From contig NZ_MPIN01000017.1 in assembly GCF_001887355.1 (NCBI RefSeq), positions 147,276-211,275 on the forward strand: DNA of 64,000 nt. The letters run 5' to 3'. The notes under the pieces are model-generated. The model was not told where the DNA came from and did not search any database. It was given only the letters and a program-made list of their open reading frames with translations. Source of the stretch: Cystobacter ferrugineus. Lineage in GTDB: Bacteria; Myxococcota; Myxococcia; Myxococcales; Myxococcaceae. How positions within the stretch are numbered: the stretch's first letter is position 1; every line of letters starts with the position of its first letter. Of the stretch, positions 1 to 8,099 are shown one piece after another. A program made the translations under genes and the position numbers.

Positions 1-507
1 CTGCTCTCGTTCGTTCCCCGGCGCATCGTGGACGCGAGAAGCCGGCGGCGGGTGGACGCGCCCGACGAGGAGTACGGCCACGTCCAGACGGCCGAGGTGG
101 CCAGGGCGCTCAATGACCGGGGCGTGAGCGTGCAGCTCGGCGCGCACGGCCAGCGCGAGGGCCTGGGCGCGCACTGGGAGCTGTGGATGTTCGCCCAGGG
201 CGGCATGACCCCCATGCAGGCGCTCCGGGCGGCGACGCTCTCGGGCGCGCGCTACCTCGGGCTGGACAAGGACATCGGCTCGCTGGAGCCCGGCAAGCTC
301 GCGGACCTGGTGGTGCTGGATGCCAATCCCCTGGAGGATCTGCGCCAGAGCACGTCCATCCGCTACACCATGGTGGGCGGACGGCTCTATGACGCGAAGA
401 CGCTCGACGAGGTGGGCGCCTCACGCAAGCGCGAGCCCCTCTACTTCCAGCGCGAGGGGCAGGGCGCCTGGGGTCCGTCCTCGTCCTGGGGAACCCACCA
501 GGACTGA
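1..507 (+). CDS. Amidohydrolase family protein, C-terminal part (5' end outside window)
   Basis: The frame is open from base 1, so only the C-terminal end (about 168 residues) is seen. It carries the usual end of a metal-dependent amidohydrolase: an ALRAATLSGARYLGLD helix, then GSLEPGKLADLVVLDANPL, the beta-sandwich return strand in which the enzyme describes itself as an imidazolonepropionase/prolidase-like hydrolase, then YTMVGGRLYD. The GAHGQREGLGAHWE stretch resembles the last metal-site loop of the family. The metal-binding HxH motif would lie upstream of the window, so substrate cannot be inferred. It converges on the lipoprotein gene ending at 551, 43 bases away. Confidence 0.85.
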   Translation: MLSFVPRRIVDARSRRRVDAPDEEYGHVQTAEVARALNDRGVSVQLGAHGQREGLGAHWELWMFAQGGMTPMQALRAATLSGARYLGLDKDIGSLEPGKLADLVVLDANPLEDLRQSTSIRYTMVGGRLYDAKTLDEVGASRKREPLYFQREGQGAWGPSSSWGTHQD

Positions 508-550
508 GCCCGGCGGGAGTGGTGGGCGCGCCGGGCCGCTTCCCGGCGCG

Positions 551-1717
551 TCACCACCCGAGTCCCGTCTGGGTCTGGATGAGATTGCCCAGAGCCTCGG
601 CCATGCGCTGGTGCTCCTCGGCGGTGGGGTGCCAGTCCTCGCCGTAGGAGCCGCTCGAGGCGGGCGGATGGGCCATGTAGAAGACGTTGGAGTCCACGAG
701 CGACTCGACCATCTCCTTCACGTACTGCTGGATGAGCGTCCAGTGCTGGCGGTCCTTGGGGTAGTAGTCACTCATCGTCGGACCGACGGTGCAGATGATC
801 TTCGCGGAGGGGTAGTACCCGCTCAGCTCGCGGATGAAGTTCGCGTAGGCCTTCTTGAAGCTCTCGGGGTCCGGGGCGGTGGGGGTGTTGGTCTCATCGC
901 GCACGGCGAAGTCGCTGACGCCCAGGTTGAGGATGATGACGTCGGGGACGTATCGGCGGGTGTCCCAGACTCTCTCCTCGCTGTCGTCGTCGGGATAGAT
1001 GCGCTTGTAGCGCATGGGAAGGGTGTCCTCGGTGGAGCCGTCGGGGTTGCGTTGCACGCCCCGGTAGGACATGCACGTGGTGACGACCTGGGCATCGAAC
1101 CGGCGGCCGAGGAGCGCTCCATAGGCCTTGGAGTTGTCCTCGTTCTTGGAGTGGTAGCCGGTGTTGGGCTCCGTGTTGTTGGGGGCCTTGATGCTCACCT
1201 CGTTGCCGTAGCCACAGGAGACGGTCTCGCCGATGACCTCGATGCGCCGCTCGGGGAGGGGAGGGGGATCCAACAGGACGCCCTGCACGCTGATGCCCCG
1301 GAACTGGATGGTGCCCGCGTAGGGCCCGGTGCGCTTGACGAACTCGATGGTGTGCTCACCCGGTTTCAGGCCGCGGATGCCCTTGATCAGCTCGCCATTC
1401 TTCGTCCGCGGGAGCTTGAGCACGGCGGTCTGCTTGCCATCGACGATGACGTTGACGAAGTTGGTGCGCTTGTCGTCGCCCGAGCCCTCGTCCTCGAAGG
1501 CCACGTCCACGCCGGTGCAGTCGCAGCGCAGGCGCACGGTCGTGCCAGGGTAGGTATACCGGAAGCCCTCGTCATCGACGAGCTGCATGCGCCCGATGAG
1601 TTGCAGCTTCGGGTCCATCGCGCCGTAGTCGTCCCACGGCAGGAACGGCTCGCAGCTCACCAGCAGGCTCACCAGGGCGGACGCCGCGACCCGCGCGGCC
1701 CCATGAAAGCGGTTCAT
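551..1717 (-). CDS. CE2-like SGNH esterase lipoprotein with altered catalytic motif
   Basis: This 388-residue protein has a lipoprotein signal with lipobox LVSC (Cys22), so it is probably anchored in a membrane. Residues about 35-150 look like the N-terminal jelly-roll of carbohydrate esterase family 2, and residues about 160-388 like its SGNH hydrolase domain. CE2 enzymes deacetylate xylan or other polysaccharides. The usual GDSITCGYGNE block reads GETVSCGYGNE here (residues 163-173), so the nucleophilic Ser is Thr165. The block-III Asn is also replaced (NLGVSDF instead of NLGTNDF). The C-terminal Asp-x-His pair is kept (EDWHPTAEEH). It may be an altered enzyme or a carbohydrate-binding pseudoenzyme. 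RBS-like gaggaacg lies just upstream of the ATG. Confidence 0.75.
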   Translation of the reverse strand: MNRFHGAARVAASALVSLLVSCEPFLPWDDYGAMDPKLQLIGRMQLVDDEGFRYTYPGTTVRLRCDCTGVDVAFEDEGSGDDKRTNFVNVIVDGKQTAVLKLPRTKNGELIKGIRGLKPGEHTIEFVKRTGPYAGTIQFRGISVQGVLLDPPPLPERRIEVIGETVSCGYGNEVSIKAPNNTEPNTGYHSKNEDNSKAYGALLGRRFDAQVVTTCMSYRGVQRNPDGSTEDTLPMRYKRIYPDDDSEERVWDTRRYVPDVIILNLGVSDFAVRDETNTPTAPDPESFKKAYANFIRELSGYYPSAKIICTVGPTMSDYYPKDRQHWTLIQQYVKEMVESLVDSNVFYMAHPPASSGSYGEDWHPTAEEHQRMAEALGNLIQTQTGLGW

Positions 1718-1944
1718 TTCTCGTTCCTCCTCGGGCTGGAGCGGAAGTATCCCCCCCCGCCTTTCGTCTTGGAAGGACCCCTTCCGCTACCTCGCGGGGT
1801 GGAGTTGATCCGTCAGGACTCGCTCATGGCGCCTCAGCGGGGAGCTGGCGGCCAGGCGTTCCACCGATGTGGCCAGTTCGGGTCTCAGTGAGCCGGGGCG
1901 GAGGATGAAGTGGCGCAGTTCGAGGCAGTGCTCCGGGAACCCGG

Positions 1945-2415
1945 TCAACTACCGGGCTTGTCCCTCTTATTTCTCTTCCGTCTGTCAGCACCAGTGCGCT
2001 CCGTGCGCGGTCGGCTTCGCTTGCTCGGTGAGGCCGGGCGGGTTGGTTGTTCCGCGGCATCCTTGGCAGGATCGAGGGTCCATGAGCCGCTTTCCCAATT
2101 CTTCAGCACTTGCGAGGCTTCGAACGATACCAACCCCTTACCCTTCGCCGCTTCTTCAAGTATCGCGCGGGCCTCTGTCGTCCGGTATCGGAGCAAATAC
2201 GCAGCGGCCGAGACCCGAACGTCCATGCGAGGGTGAGTAAACAGGACGGTGAGCGCATCGCGCCCGACATCGCCATGTGCGGTCAACTTGCCGAATGCCG
2301 CTATGTATCGTTTGGCGTGTTTGTTGCCGGTCTTCGCGTCACCTTTCCAGACTGAGTCCGTCTGCGCGGCCACGTTCTCGGCGAACTCCGCAACAAGCTT
2401 CTCAAGCTCAGTCAC
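1945..2415 (-). CDS. DUF2019 HEAT-like protein, probable immunity protein
   Basis: 156 residues starting at GTG. Residues 1-115 form a small helical-repeat domain of the DUF2019 type (LEKLVAEFAENVAAQTD, GDAKTGNKHAKRY, HPRMDVRVSAAAYLLRYR), followed by a basic, Lys/Arg-rich tail. It is strongly similar along its length to the gene at 56767-57123, which overlaps an intact nuclease-type toxin. Here the start codon overlaps the stop of a 31-codon remnant of the same toxin family, so this looks like an immunity gene that outlived its toxin. No signal peptide is visible, so it would act in the cytoplasm. The immunity role is inferred from context; DUF2019 itself has no assigned biochemical function that I know of. 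Confidence 0.8.
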   Translation of the reverse strand: MTELEKLVAEFAENVAAQTDSVWKGDAKTGNKHAKRYIAAFGKLTAHGDVGRDALTVLFTHPRMDVRVSAAAYLLRYRTTEARAILEEAAKGKGLVSFEASQVLKNWESGSWTLDPAKDAAEQPTRPASPSKRSRPRTERTGADRRKRNKRDKPGS

Positions 2416-2507
2416 CAGATGCCCCTTGAAACGTTCTTGATGGCCAGCAAACCGGACTTGCGCTGGGCCTCATAGGATTGAGTGCTGAGCCACTGCCGCA
2501 CGGTAAT
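2412..2507 (-). pseudogene. C-terminal remnant of AHH/HNH-type toxin
   Basis: The last 31 codons before the TGA read ITVRQWLSTQSYEAQRKSGL and on to VSRGIW. They align without gaps with the last 31 residues of the complete toxin at 57117-58574 (LTVREWIRTQSYEAQRSFGL to RSREW). The reading frame overlaps the downstream GTG start of the DUF2019 gene, the same arrangement as in the intact pair. Similarity stops abruptly at about 2507, and only 129 bases remain before the divergent M28 peptidase gene, so the lipoprotein and catalytic parts have been deleted. The frame stays open further upstream only as the antisense of the peptidase gene, which I do not regard as coding. Confidence 0.7.
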
Positions 2508-2636
2508 CCCGAGGACGATTCCGGGATGAGGTGGGATTTCTCGCCACCGAGTCGTCCGGCGTGGCGAAGCGGGGCTTGCGAGCCGCCGCTCCGGGGACGA
2601 GAGTGAGAGCCCTCTTCTTGCCGCTGGAGTCTCGCC

Positions 2637-4052
2637 GTGCCCGCCGCCCTGCCGCTCTCCGCCGCCCTGCTCTGTCTTCTCTCCGCGCCGCCCAAGTCCC
2701 CGGCCAAGGCCCCCGCGCCCCTGGGTCCCTCCCCCCAGGTGGCCGAGCAGCTCATCGGCGCGGCGCTCACTGACGGCCATGCCTACGCCCGCCTCGCCGA
2801 GCTCACCGACAGCATCGGCCAGCGGCTCTCCGGCTCGGAGGGCGCGGACGCCGCGGTGCGTTGGGCGAAGCGGAGCTTCGAGGCGGACGGGGTGAAGGTC
2901 TGGCTCGAGCCCGTGAAGGTTCCCCACTGGGTGCGCGGCGAGGGCTCCGCGCGTGTGCTCGCCTCGGACACCCGGCGCGAGCAGAAGCTCGCCGTGCTGG
3001 CGCTGGGTGGCAGCGTGGCCACTCCCCCCGAGGGCCTCACCGCCGAGGTCGTCGAGGTGCGCTCGTTCGAGGAGGTGGCCGCGCTCGGGGACAAGGTGAA
3101 GGGAAAGGTGGTCTTCTTCAACCACTCCATGGCGGAGACGAAGGACTATGGCCCCGCCGCCGCGCTGCGCACCCGGGGCGCGTCGGTGGCGGCGAAGGCG
3201 GGGGCGGTGGGCATGCTCATCCGCTCGCTGGCCACCGCGTCGCTGCGCACGCCGCACACGGGCGCCCTGCGCTACGACGAGGGGGTGCCGGCCATTCCCG
3301 CCGCGGCGGTGTCGGTGGAGGACGCGCAGCTCTTGCACCGCCTGCTCGGCGCGGGGCCGGTGAAGGTGGAGCTGAAGCTGTCGTGCCAGACGCTGCCGGA
3401 CGCGGACTCCTTCAACGTGGTGGCCGAGGTGAAGGGCCGCGAGAAGCCGCGCGAGGTGGTGCTGCTCGGCGCGCACCTGGACTCGTGGGACGTGGGCACG
3501 GGCGCGCACGATGACGGGGCCGGCGTGACGATGGTGATGGAGGCGGCGCGGCTGCTCGCCCGGCTCAAGCCCGCGCCCCGGCGCACGGTGCGCGTGGTGC
3601 TCTTCATGAACGAGGAGAACGGGCTGCGCGGAGGCCGCGCCTACGCCGAGGCGCATGCGGCGGAGCTGGGCGAGCACGTGGCCGCGCTGGAGATGGACGC
3701 GGGGGGAGGCAGGCCCCTGGGGGTGGTGCTGCGCGCGGGCCCCGGTGGCGACGCGCTGGTGAAGCCCTGGCTGCGTCCGCTCGAGGCTCTGGGCGCGGGC
3801 GTGCTCCTGCCGGGCGAGGCGGGGGGCGCGGACATCTCGCCGCTCATGCCGGCGCGGGTGCCCTTCGTGGGGGTGCGGGTGGACGCCAGCCGCTACTTCG
3901 ACGTGCACCACTCGGAGGCGGACACGCTGGACAAGGTGGACCCGAAGGACCTGGCGCAGAGCACGGCGGCGCTCGCGTGGGTGAGCTACGTGCTGGCCGA
4001 GGTCCCCGGCGTGCTGCCTCGTCCCGATGCTCCCGCGACTCCCCTCCCATGA
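2637..4052 (+). CDS. M28-family zinc metallopeptidase with PA domain, exported
   Basis: 471 residues from a GTG start, with an N-terminal hydrophobic signal (LPLSAALLCLLSA) followed by Ala/Pro-rich sequence. Residues about 125-235 form a protease-associated domain, then the M28 catalytic domain. Co-catalytic zinc ligands are visible: His in GAHLDSWD, Asp in GAHDDGAG, the Glu pair in NEENG, Asp in EMDAGGG and His in HHSEADTLD. The order matches the carboxypeptidase Q-like branch, which removes residues from peptides outside the cytoplasm. The stop overlaps the next start as ATGA. The segment 2508-2636 between it and the toxin remnant probably holds its promoter. Confidence 0.88.
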   Translation: MPAALPLSAALLCLLSAPPKSPAKAPAPLGPSPQVAEQLIGAALTDGHAYARLAELTDSIGQRLSGSEGADAAVRWAKRSFEADGVKVWLEPVKVPHWVRGEGSARVLASDTRREQKLAVLALGGSVATPPEGLTAEVVEVRSFEEVAALGDKVKGKVVFFNHSMAETKDYGPAAALRTRGASVAAKAGAVGMLIRSLATASLRTPHTGALRYDEGVPAIPAAAVSVEDAQLLHRLLGAGPVKVELKLSCQTLPDADSFNVVAEVKGREKPREVVLLGAHLDSWDVGTGAHDDGAGVTMVMEAARLLARLKPAPRRTVRVVLFMNEENGLRGGRAYAEAHAAELGEHVAALEMDAGGGRPLGVVLRAGPGGDALVKPWLRPLEALGAGVLLPGEAGGADISPLMPARVPFVGVRVDASRYFDVHHSEADTLDKVDPKDLAQSTAALAWVSYVLAEVPGVLPRPDAPATPLP

Positions 4053-4423
4053 GCGATCATCCCGAGAACGAGAATCAGCGGGGCTCGCGCCGGGGCCGGC
4101 TCCGCCCGGAGCGGCGCGAGCAGGTGCTGGAGGCGCTCATCGAGGTGCGTGCGCGGGCCCAGTCCGCCTGGCCCGAGGAGAAGAGTCCGCAGCTCTCGCA
4201 GGGCTGGGTGGATCGGCGCCGGCTGCTGCTGTTGGACCTGGTGCTGGGCGTGGGCGAGGAGCTGATGCGGGCCGAGACGCTGGGCGCGCGCGAGCTGGCC
4301 GAGCGGCTGCATCCGGTGCTGGTGGCGGCGCAGGAGCTGGCGCCGGGCTATTCGCTGGGCAAGGCGGCGGATCTCGTGCTGGAGGCGCTGGAGGAGGGCG
4401 AGCCGGGACTCGAGGTGGATTGA
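4049..4423 (+). CDS. Small hypothetical protein
   Basis: 124 residues starting at the ATG that overlaps the M28 peptidase stop (ATGA), so the two are translationally coupled. The N-terminus is basic and hydrophilic (RGSRRGRLRPERREQ); the remainder is predicted helical and Leu/Glu-rich (RRLLLLDLVLGVGEELM, AQELAPGYSLGKAADLVLEALEEG). No signal peptide, membrane segment or catalytic motif is seen, and I do not recognise the family. The 45-base gap to the next gene contains a good RBS for that gene. Confidence 0.7.
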   Translation: MSDHPENENQRGSRRGRLRPERREQVLEALIEVRARAQSAWPEEKSPQLSQGWVDRRRLLLLDLVLGVGEELMRAETLGARELAERLHPVLVAAQELAPGYSLGKAADLVLEALEEGEPGLEVD

Positions 4424-4468
4424 AGTCCGCCCCGAGTTCACTATCCTGCCCGCTCCTGAGGAGGAAGC

Positions 4469-5227
4469 ATGGCGAGACAGGAGGGTCGTCGGGCGCGGGC
4501 GCGGGCCTTCATGGCGCTGATGGACCGGCTGCGCATCATCGAGGACGAGGCGGCGGAACAGACGTTGCTCGAGGAGCTCACGCGCGTCGAGCGTCCCCTC
4601 ATCCTCTCCTTCGTCAACGCGCACGCGGTGAACCTGGGGTGGGATCAGCCGGGCATGTTGGAGGGGCTGATGCGCTCGGACGTGCTGCTGCGCGATGGCA
4701 TCGGGGTGAAGCTGGGCCTGCGTGCCTTCCACCGGCGCTACGGGCTGAACATGAACGGCACGGACTTCATCCCGCGCCTGGCCCGGGCGTACGCGGGGCG
4801 GAGCGTGGCGCTCTTCGGCACGCGCTCGCCGTGGTTGGACAACGCGCGGCGCACGCTGGAGGGGTGGGGCCTGAAGGTGGTGGCCTGCCACGAGGGGTTC
4901 GATCCGCCGGAGACCTACCTGCGGCTCGCCGCCGGGTCCAAGCCGGACCTCATCCTCATGGCCATGGGCATGCCCAAGCAGGAGGAGGTCTCGGTGAAGC
5001 TGCGCGAGGCCCTGTCGCACCCGGTGCTCATCGTCAACGGGGGCGCGGTGTTGGACTACATCGGGGGCAAGGTGCCGCGGGCGCCGTGGGTGATGCGTCG
5101 GACGGGCATGGAATGGCTCTTCCGTCTGGCAGTGGAACCCCGGCGGTTGTTCCGCCGTTACGTGGTGGGCATTCCCGTCTATTTCGCCCACGTGGCCGAG
5201 GTTCGCCTGTCATCGCATCGGGAGTGA
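4469..5227 (+). CDS. epsA: WecG/TagA/CpsF-family glycosyltransferase (EpsA-like)
   Basis: 252 residues, the normal size for GT26. Family blocks are intact: SFVNAHAVNLG, the LLRDGIGVKLG block, a GTDFIPRLA motif, VALFGTR, then PDLILMAMGMPKQEE and the VNGGAVLDYIGGKVPRAPWV signature. These enzymes add a sugar to a lipid-linked intermediate at the inner membrane face. M. xanthus EpsA is a GT26 protein at one end of the eps locus, so this is the likely counterpart, though I assign it by family and position only. A strong RBS (gaggagg) precedes the ATG. It opens the plus-strand arm that runs to 8993. Confidence 0.88.
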   Translation: MARQEGRRARARAFMALMDRLRIIEDEAAEQTLLEELTRVERPLILSFVNAHAVNLGWDQPGMLEGLMRSDVLLRDGIGVKLGLRAFHRRYGLNMNGTDFIPRLARAYAGRSVALFGTRSPWLDNARRTLEGWGLKVVACHEGFDPPETYLRLAAGSKPDLILMAMGMPKQEEVSVKLREALSHPVLIVNGGAVLDYIGGKVPRAPWVMRRTGMEWLFRLAVEPRRLFRRYVVGIPVYFAHVAEVRLSSHRE

Positions 5228-5395
5228 TGAACCAGACACCGGAGGGAGACGCTCGCGCGAGGCCGGGTCCTTCGACAGACACGGGAAGGACTCGGGGCGG
5301 GACAGCGTGGCGCGGCGGACGGAAGGGATGCACGGGAGGGCGAGCCCGGACGCGTTGAGAGGGATTGGGAAGTCTGCGTTGTTTGAACGCTTCCC

Positions 5396-6568
5396 ATGCC
5401 CTCCGCCGACACTGCCCCCCAGGTGTTCCTGCCCCATCAGGCGTTCCTGCGCACCCGGACCTTCAAGGCCTTGGATGGGTTGAGAGCACTCGCCATCTTC
5501 GCCGTGGTCTTCTACCACGTGTCCGAGTGGCGGGAGGGCTTCGTGGGCCGCTTCTATCTGAGCGTCTCGCTCTTCTTCGCCATCAGCGGCTTTCTCATCA
5601 CCACGCTGCTGTTGCGCGAGCGCGACGCCACCGGGGGCATCTCGCTCATGAAGTTCTACGTCCGGCGCTCGCTGCGCATCTTTCCGCTCTATTACGCCGT
5701 GTGCGCGCTCTACATCGTGCTCGTGGCCGGGCTCGAGCAGGACGTCCTGGTGCGCGCCACGTTCTTCGACAACGTGCGCTATTACCTCACGTACACGTCG
5801 AACTGGTTCATCCCGCTGAGCGAGGGCCGCGTCGTCTTCTTCTTCGCCTGGAGCATGGCCACCGAGGAGCAGTTCTACCTGCTGTGGCCGTGCGTGGTGC
5901 GCCACTTCAAGCGCCGGGGTGGCCCGGTGGTCTTCATGTCGGGTCTGCTCCTCGTGGGGTGGCTCGCCGACTGGGGCGTGCGCTCCGGCGTGCTCGACAC
6001 CCGCTGGCTGTGGGTGCGCATGCTCGACAGCATCTCCATTTCCATCTGCATGGGGTGCCTGGCGGCGTACCTCACGCACTCCCCGCGCTCCTTCGCGTGG
6101 ACGTGGAAGGTGCTCGGCCAGCCGTGGAGCGTCCCGGTGCTCGTCGTGCTCACGGCCGCCGCCGTCCGCTACCGGGAGACGCCGCTCGTGGTGTCCTCGC
6201 TGCTGTTCACCGCCCTGACGGTGGCCATGTGCATCCGGCCCCGCCACGTGCTGGCGCCGCTCGTGGAGCACCCGGCCCTGCGCTACGTGGGCTCCATCTC
6301 CTATGGCATCTACTTGATGCACATGCTCGCGCTCAATCTCGTGCGCCGCCTGGTGCCGCACGACGTGGTGCCGTCCCCGCTGGTGGTGCACTACGTGCTG
6401 ACGCTGGCGGTGAGCATCGGCCTGGCCACGTTGAGCTACCGCTATTTCGAGTCGCCTTTTTTGAGGCTCAAGAATCGCTTCGCCTGGCGCGACGGGGCGT
6501 CCCCTCGTCTGACGGCCCGGTCCCCGGTGGTGCCTTCCGAGTTGGGTGCTCCGGTGAGCCCGGGGTAG
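5396..6568 (+). CDS. Acyltransferase 3 family membrane O-acyltransferase
   Basis: 390 residues with about ten membrane segments. The N-terminal FKALDGLRALAIFAVVFYHV block carries the catalytic His of OafA/YrhL-type acyltransferases, and the RRSLRIFPLYY motif follows. C-terminal SYGIYLMH and RYFESPFLRLKNRF are also family-typical. Members transfer acetyl or succinyl groups onto sugar hydroxyls of exported glycans. Its place between the GT26 gene and an ATP-grasp gene suggests it decorates the eps polysaccharide. The 168-base gap upstream could hold a separate promoter. Confidence 0.87.
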   Translation: MPSADTAPQVFLPHQAFLRTRTFKALDGLRALAIFAVVFYHVSEWREGFVGRFYLSVSLFFAISGFLITTLLLRERDATGGISLMKFYVRRSLRIFPLYYAVCALYIVLVAGLEQDVLVRATFFDNVRYYLTYTSNWFIPLSEGRVVFFFAWSMATEEQFYLLWPCVVRHFKRRGGPVVFMSGLLLVGWLADWGVRSGVLDTRWLWVRMLDSISISICMGCLAAYLTHSPRSFAWTWKVLGQPWSVPVLVVLTAAAVRYRETPLVVSSLLFTALTVAMCIRPRHVLAPLVEHPALRYVGSISYGIYLMHMLALNLVRRLVPHDVVPSPLVVHYVLTLAVSIGLATLSYRYFESPFLRLKNRFAWRDGASPRLTARSPVVPSELGAPVSPG

Positions 6569-6628
6569 GCGAGTTGGGGTAGGTTCCTCGCCGGGGGGGA
6601 CCTGGGTCCCTCGACGAGGAGCTCCATC

Positions 6629-7909
6629 ATGACGACACCCGCTCGGCCACCCATCCTGCTGACGATGGCCGACTACTACGGCACGCTGGCGGCGGTGCGC
6701 AGCCTGGGCCGGCTCGGCATCCCCATCACCATGGCCGAGTCCAAGCTGCTCGCGCCCGCGCGCTGGAGCCGCTACGTGACGCGGCGGGTGAGCTGCCCGA
6801 ACGTGGGGGACTCGGACGCCTTCATGGAGTGGCTCGTGCGCTTCGGCGAGCGCGAGCCGGGCCACGTGCTCTACCCCACGAGCGACGACATGGCGTGGCT
6901 CTTCGCCCTGCACCGCGAGGAGCTCGCGCGCCACTTCCTCATGTACCAGCCGGACGTGAAGGCCATCTACGGGCTGCTCAACAAGCAGCGGCTGCACGAC
7001 CTGTGCGAGGGCGTGGGGCTGGACGTGCCGGACACCTGGTTCCCGGAGAACGAGGCCGCGGTGGAGCGCGTGGCGGCCGAGGCGCGCTTCCCGGTGCTGC
7101 TCAAGCCGCAGACGCAGATCCTCTTCGAGAGCCACGTGAAGGGCGCGCAGGTGGAGCGCGCGAGCGAGCTGTTGCCGCGCTACCGCGAGTTCCTCGAGCG
7201 CAACCACTACGGGCGCAAGCTGCTCGCGTATGACTCGCGGGCCAACCGGCCCATGGTGCAGGCCTTCTACACGGAGGCGGCGCAGAACATCTTCAGCATG
7301 AGCGGCTTCGTGGACCGCACGGGCGAGCTGTTCGTGGCGCGCGGGTCGCTCAAGGTGTTGCAGCGGCCGCGCAAGCTGGGCATCGGCCTGTGCTTCGAGG
7401 AGGTGCCGGTGGACGAGGAGCTGGCGGAGAAGGTGCGCCGGCTGTGCAAGAAGCTCGGCTATCACGGCACGTTCGAGGTGGAGTTCATCCGCGTGGGCGG
7501 GCGGCAGTTGCTCATCGACTTCAACCCGCGCTTCTTCAGCCAGATGGGCTTCGACGTGGCGCGGGGCATGCCGCTGCCCTTGTTCGTCTACGAGGCGGCC
7601 AGTGGCAACGAGGAGCGGCTGGCCCAGGTGGCGCGCGAGGCGCTCGCGTGGAAGGGCACGGGCCAGTACATCTATTGCCACCGGGGCATCTTCGAGCTGC
7701 TCTTGCGCGCGCAGGGGTTGTCGGGCCGGCTGTCCTCGCAGGAGGTGCGGCAGTGGCGCGAGTGGTACGCGCGTCACAGCGAGCGCGCGGTGGACGCCGT
7801 CATCGACATCGGGGACTGGGTGCCGTGGGTGGTGGACGTGGCCATGCACCTGCGCTTCTACGCGCGCCACCCCAAGAGCTTCATCCGCACCATGGTGCTG
7901 GACAAGTAG
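6629..7909 (+). CDS. ATP-grasp domain protein (carboxylate-amine ligase type)
   Basis: 426 residues. An N-terminal Rossmann-like part (ILLTMADYYGTLAAVRSLGR) is followed by an ATP-grasp fold: FPVLLKPQTQ for the nucleotide-binding Lys, a central FVDRTGELFVARG sheet and the metal-binding VEFIRVGGRQLLIDFNPRFF segment with acidic residue and Asn. Such enzymes join a carboxylate to an amine, as in D-aspartate ligase or amino-acylation of glycans. Substrate cannot be read from sequence. It lies 60 bases after the acyltransferase within the plus-strand eps arm, so an amino-acid or peptide-like substituent on the polymer is a reasonable guess. Confidence 0.8.
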   Translation: MTTPARPPILLTMADYYGTLAAVRSLGRLGIPITMAESKLLAPARWSRYVTRRVSCPNVGDSDAFMEWLVRFGEREPGHVLYPTSDDMAWLFALHREELARHFLMYQPDVKAIYGLLNKQRLHDLCEGVGLDVPDTWFPENEAAVERVAAEARFPVLLKPQTQILFESHVKGAQVERASELLPRYREFLERNHYGRKLLAYDSRANRPMVQAFYTEAAQNIFSMSGFVDRTGELFVARGSLKVLQRPRKLGIGLCFEEVPVDEELAEKVRRLCKKLGYHGTFEVEFIRVGGRQLLIDFNPRFFSQMGFDVARGMPLPLFVYEAASGNEERLAQVAREALAWKGTGQYIYCHRGIFELLLRAQGLSGRLSSQEVRQWREWYARHSERAVDAVIDIGDWVPWVVDVAMHLRFYARHPKSFIRTMVLDK

Positions 7910-8099
7910 GTCCTCCGGGTCCGAGGTGGCTGCCGGGGTGCTTCCCTGGCTGCTGGGCCACCTGCGGAGGAGGGCGGGCCTGTCGCTTTGCCCATCCCGG
8001 GAGCGCGGGGCTTTCTTGTATGCTCCGCGTCATTTCCCGCCGCTGCCGCACCGTCCTCCTCCTGGAGGGGGGTTCGGACGGCTCCTTCACGGAAAGCGC

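Noticed and set aside
2508..3911. Long open minus-strand frame upstream of the toxin tail
   Set aside because: It is the complement of the M28 peptidase gene; composition is His/Arg/Gly-rich with no motif, so it is a high-GC shadow frame.
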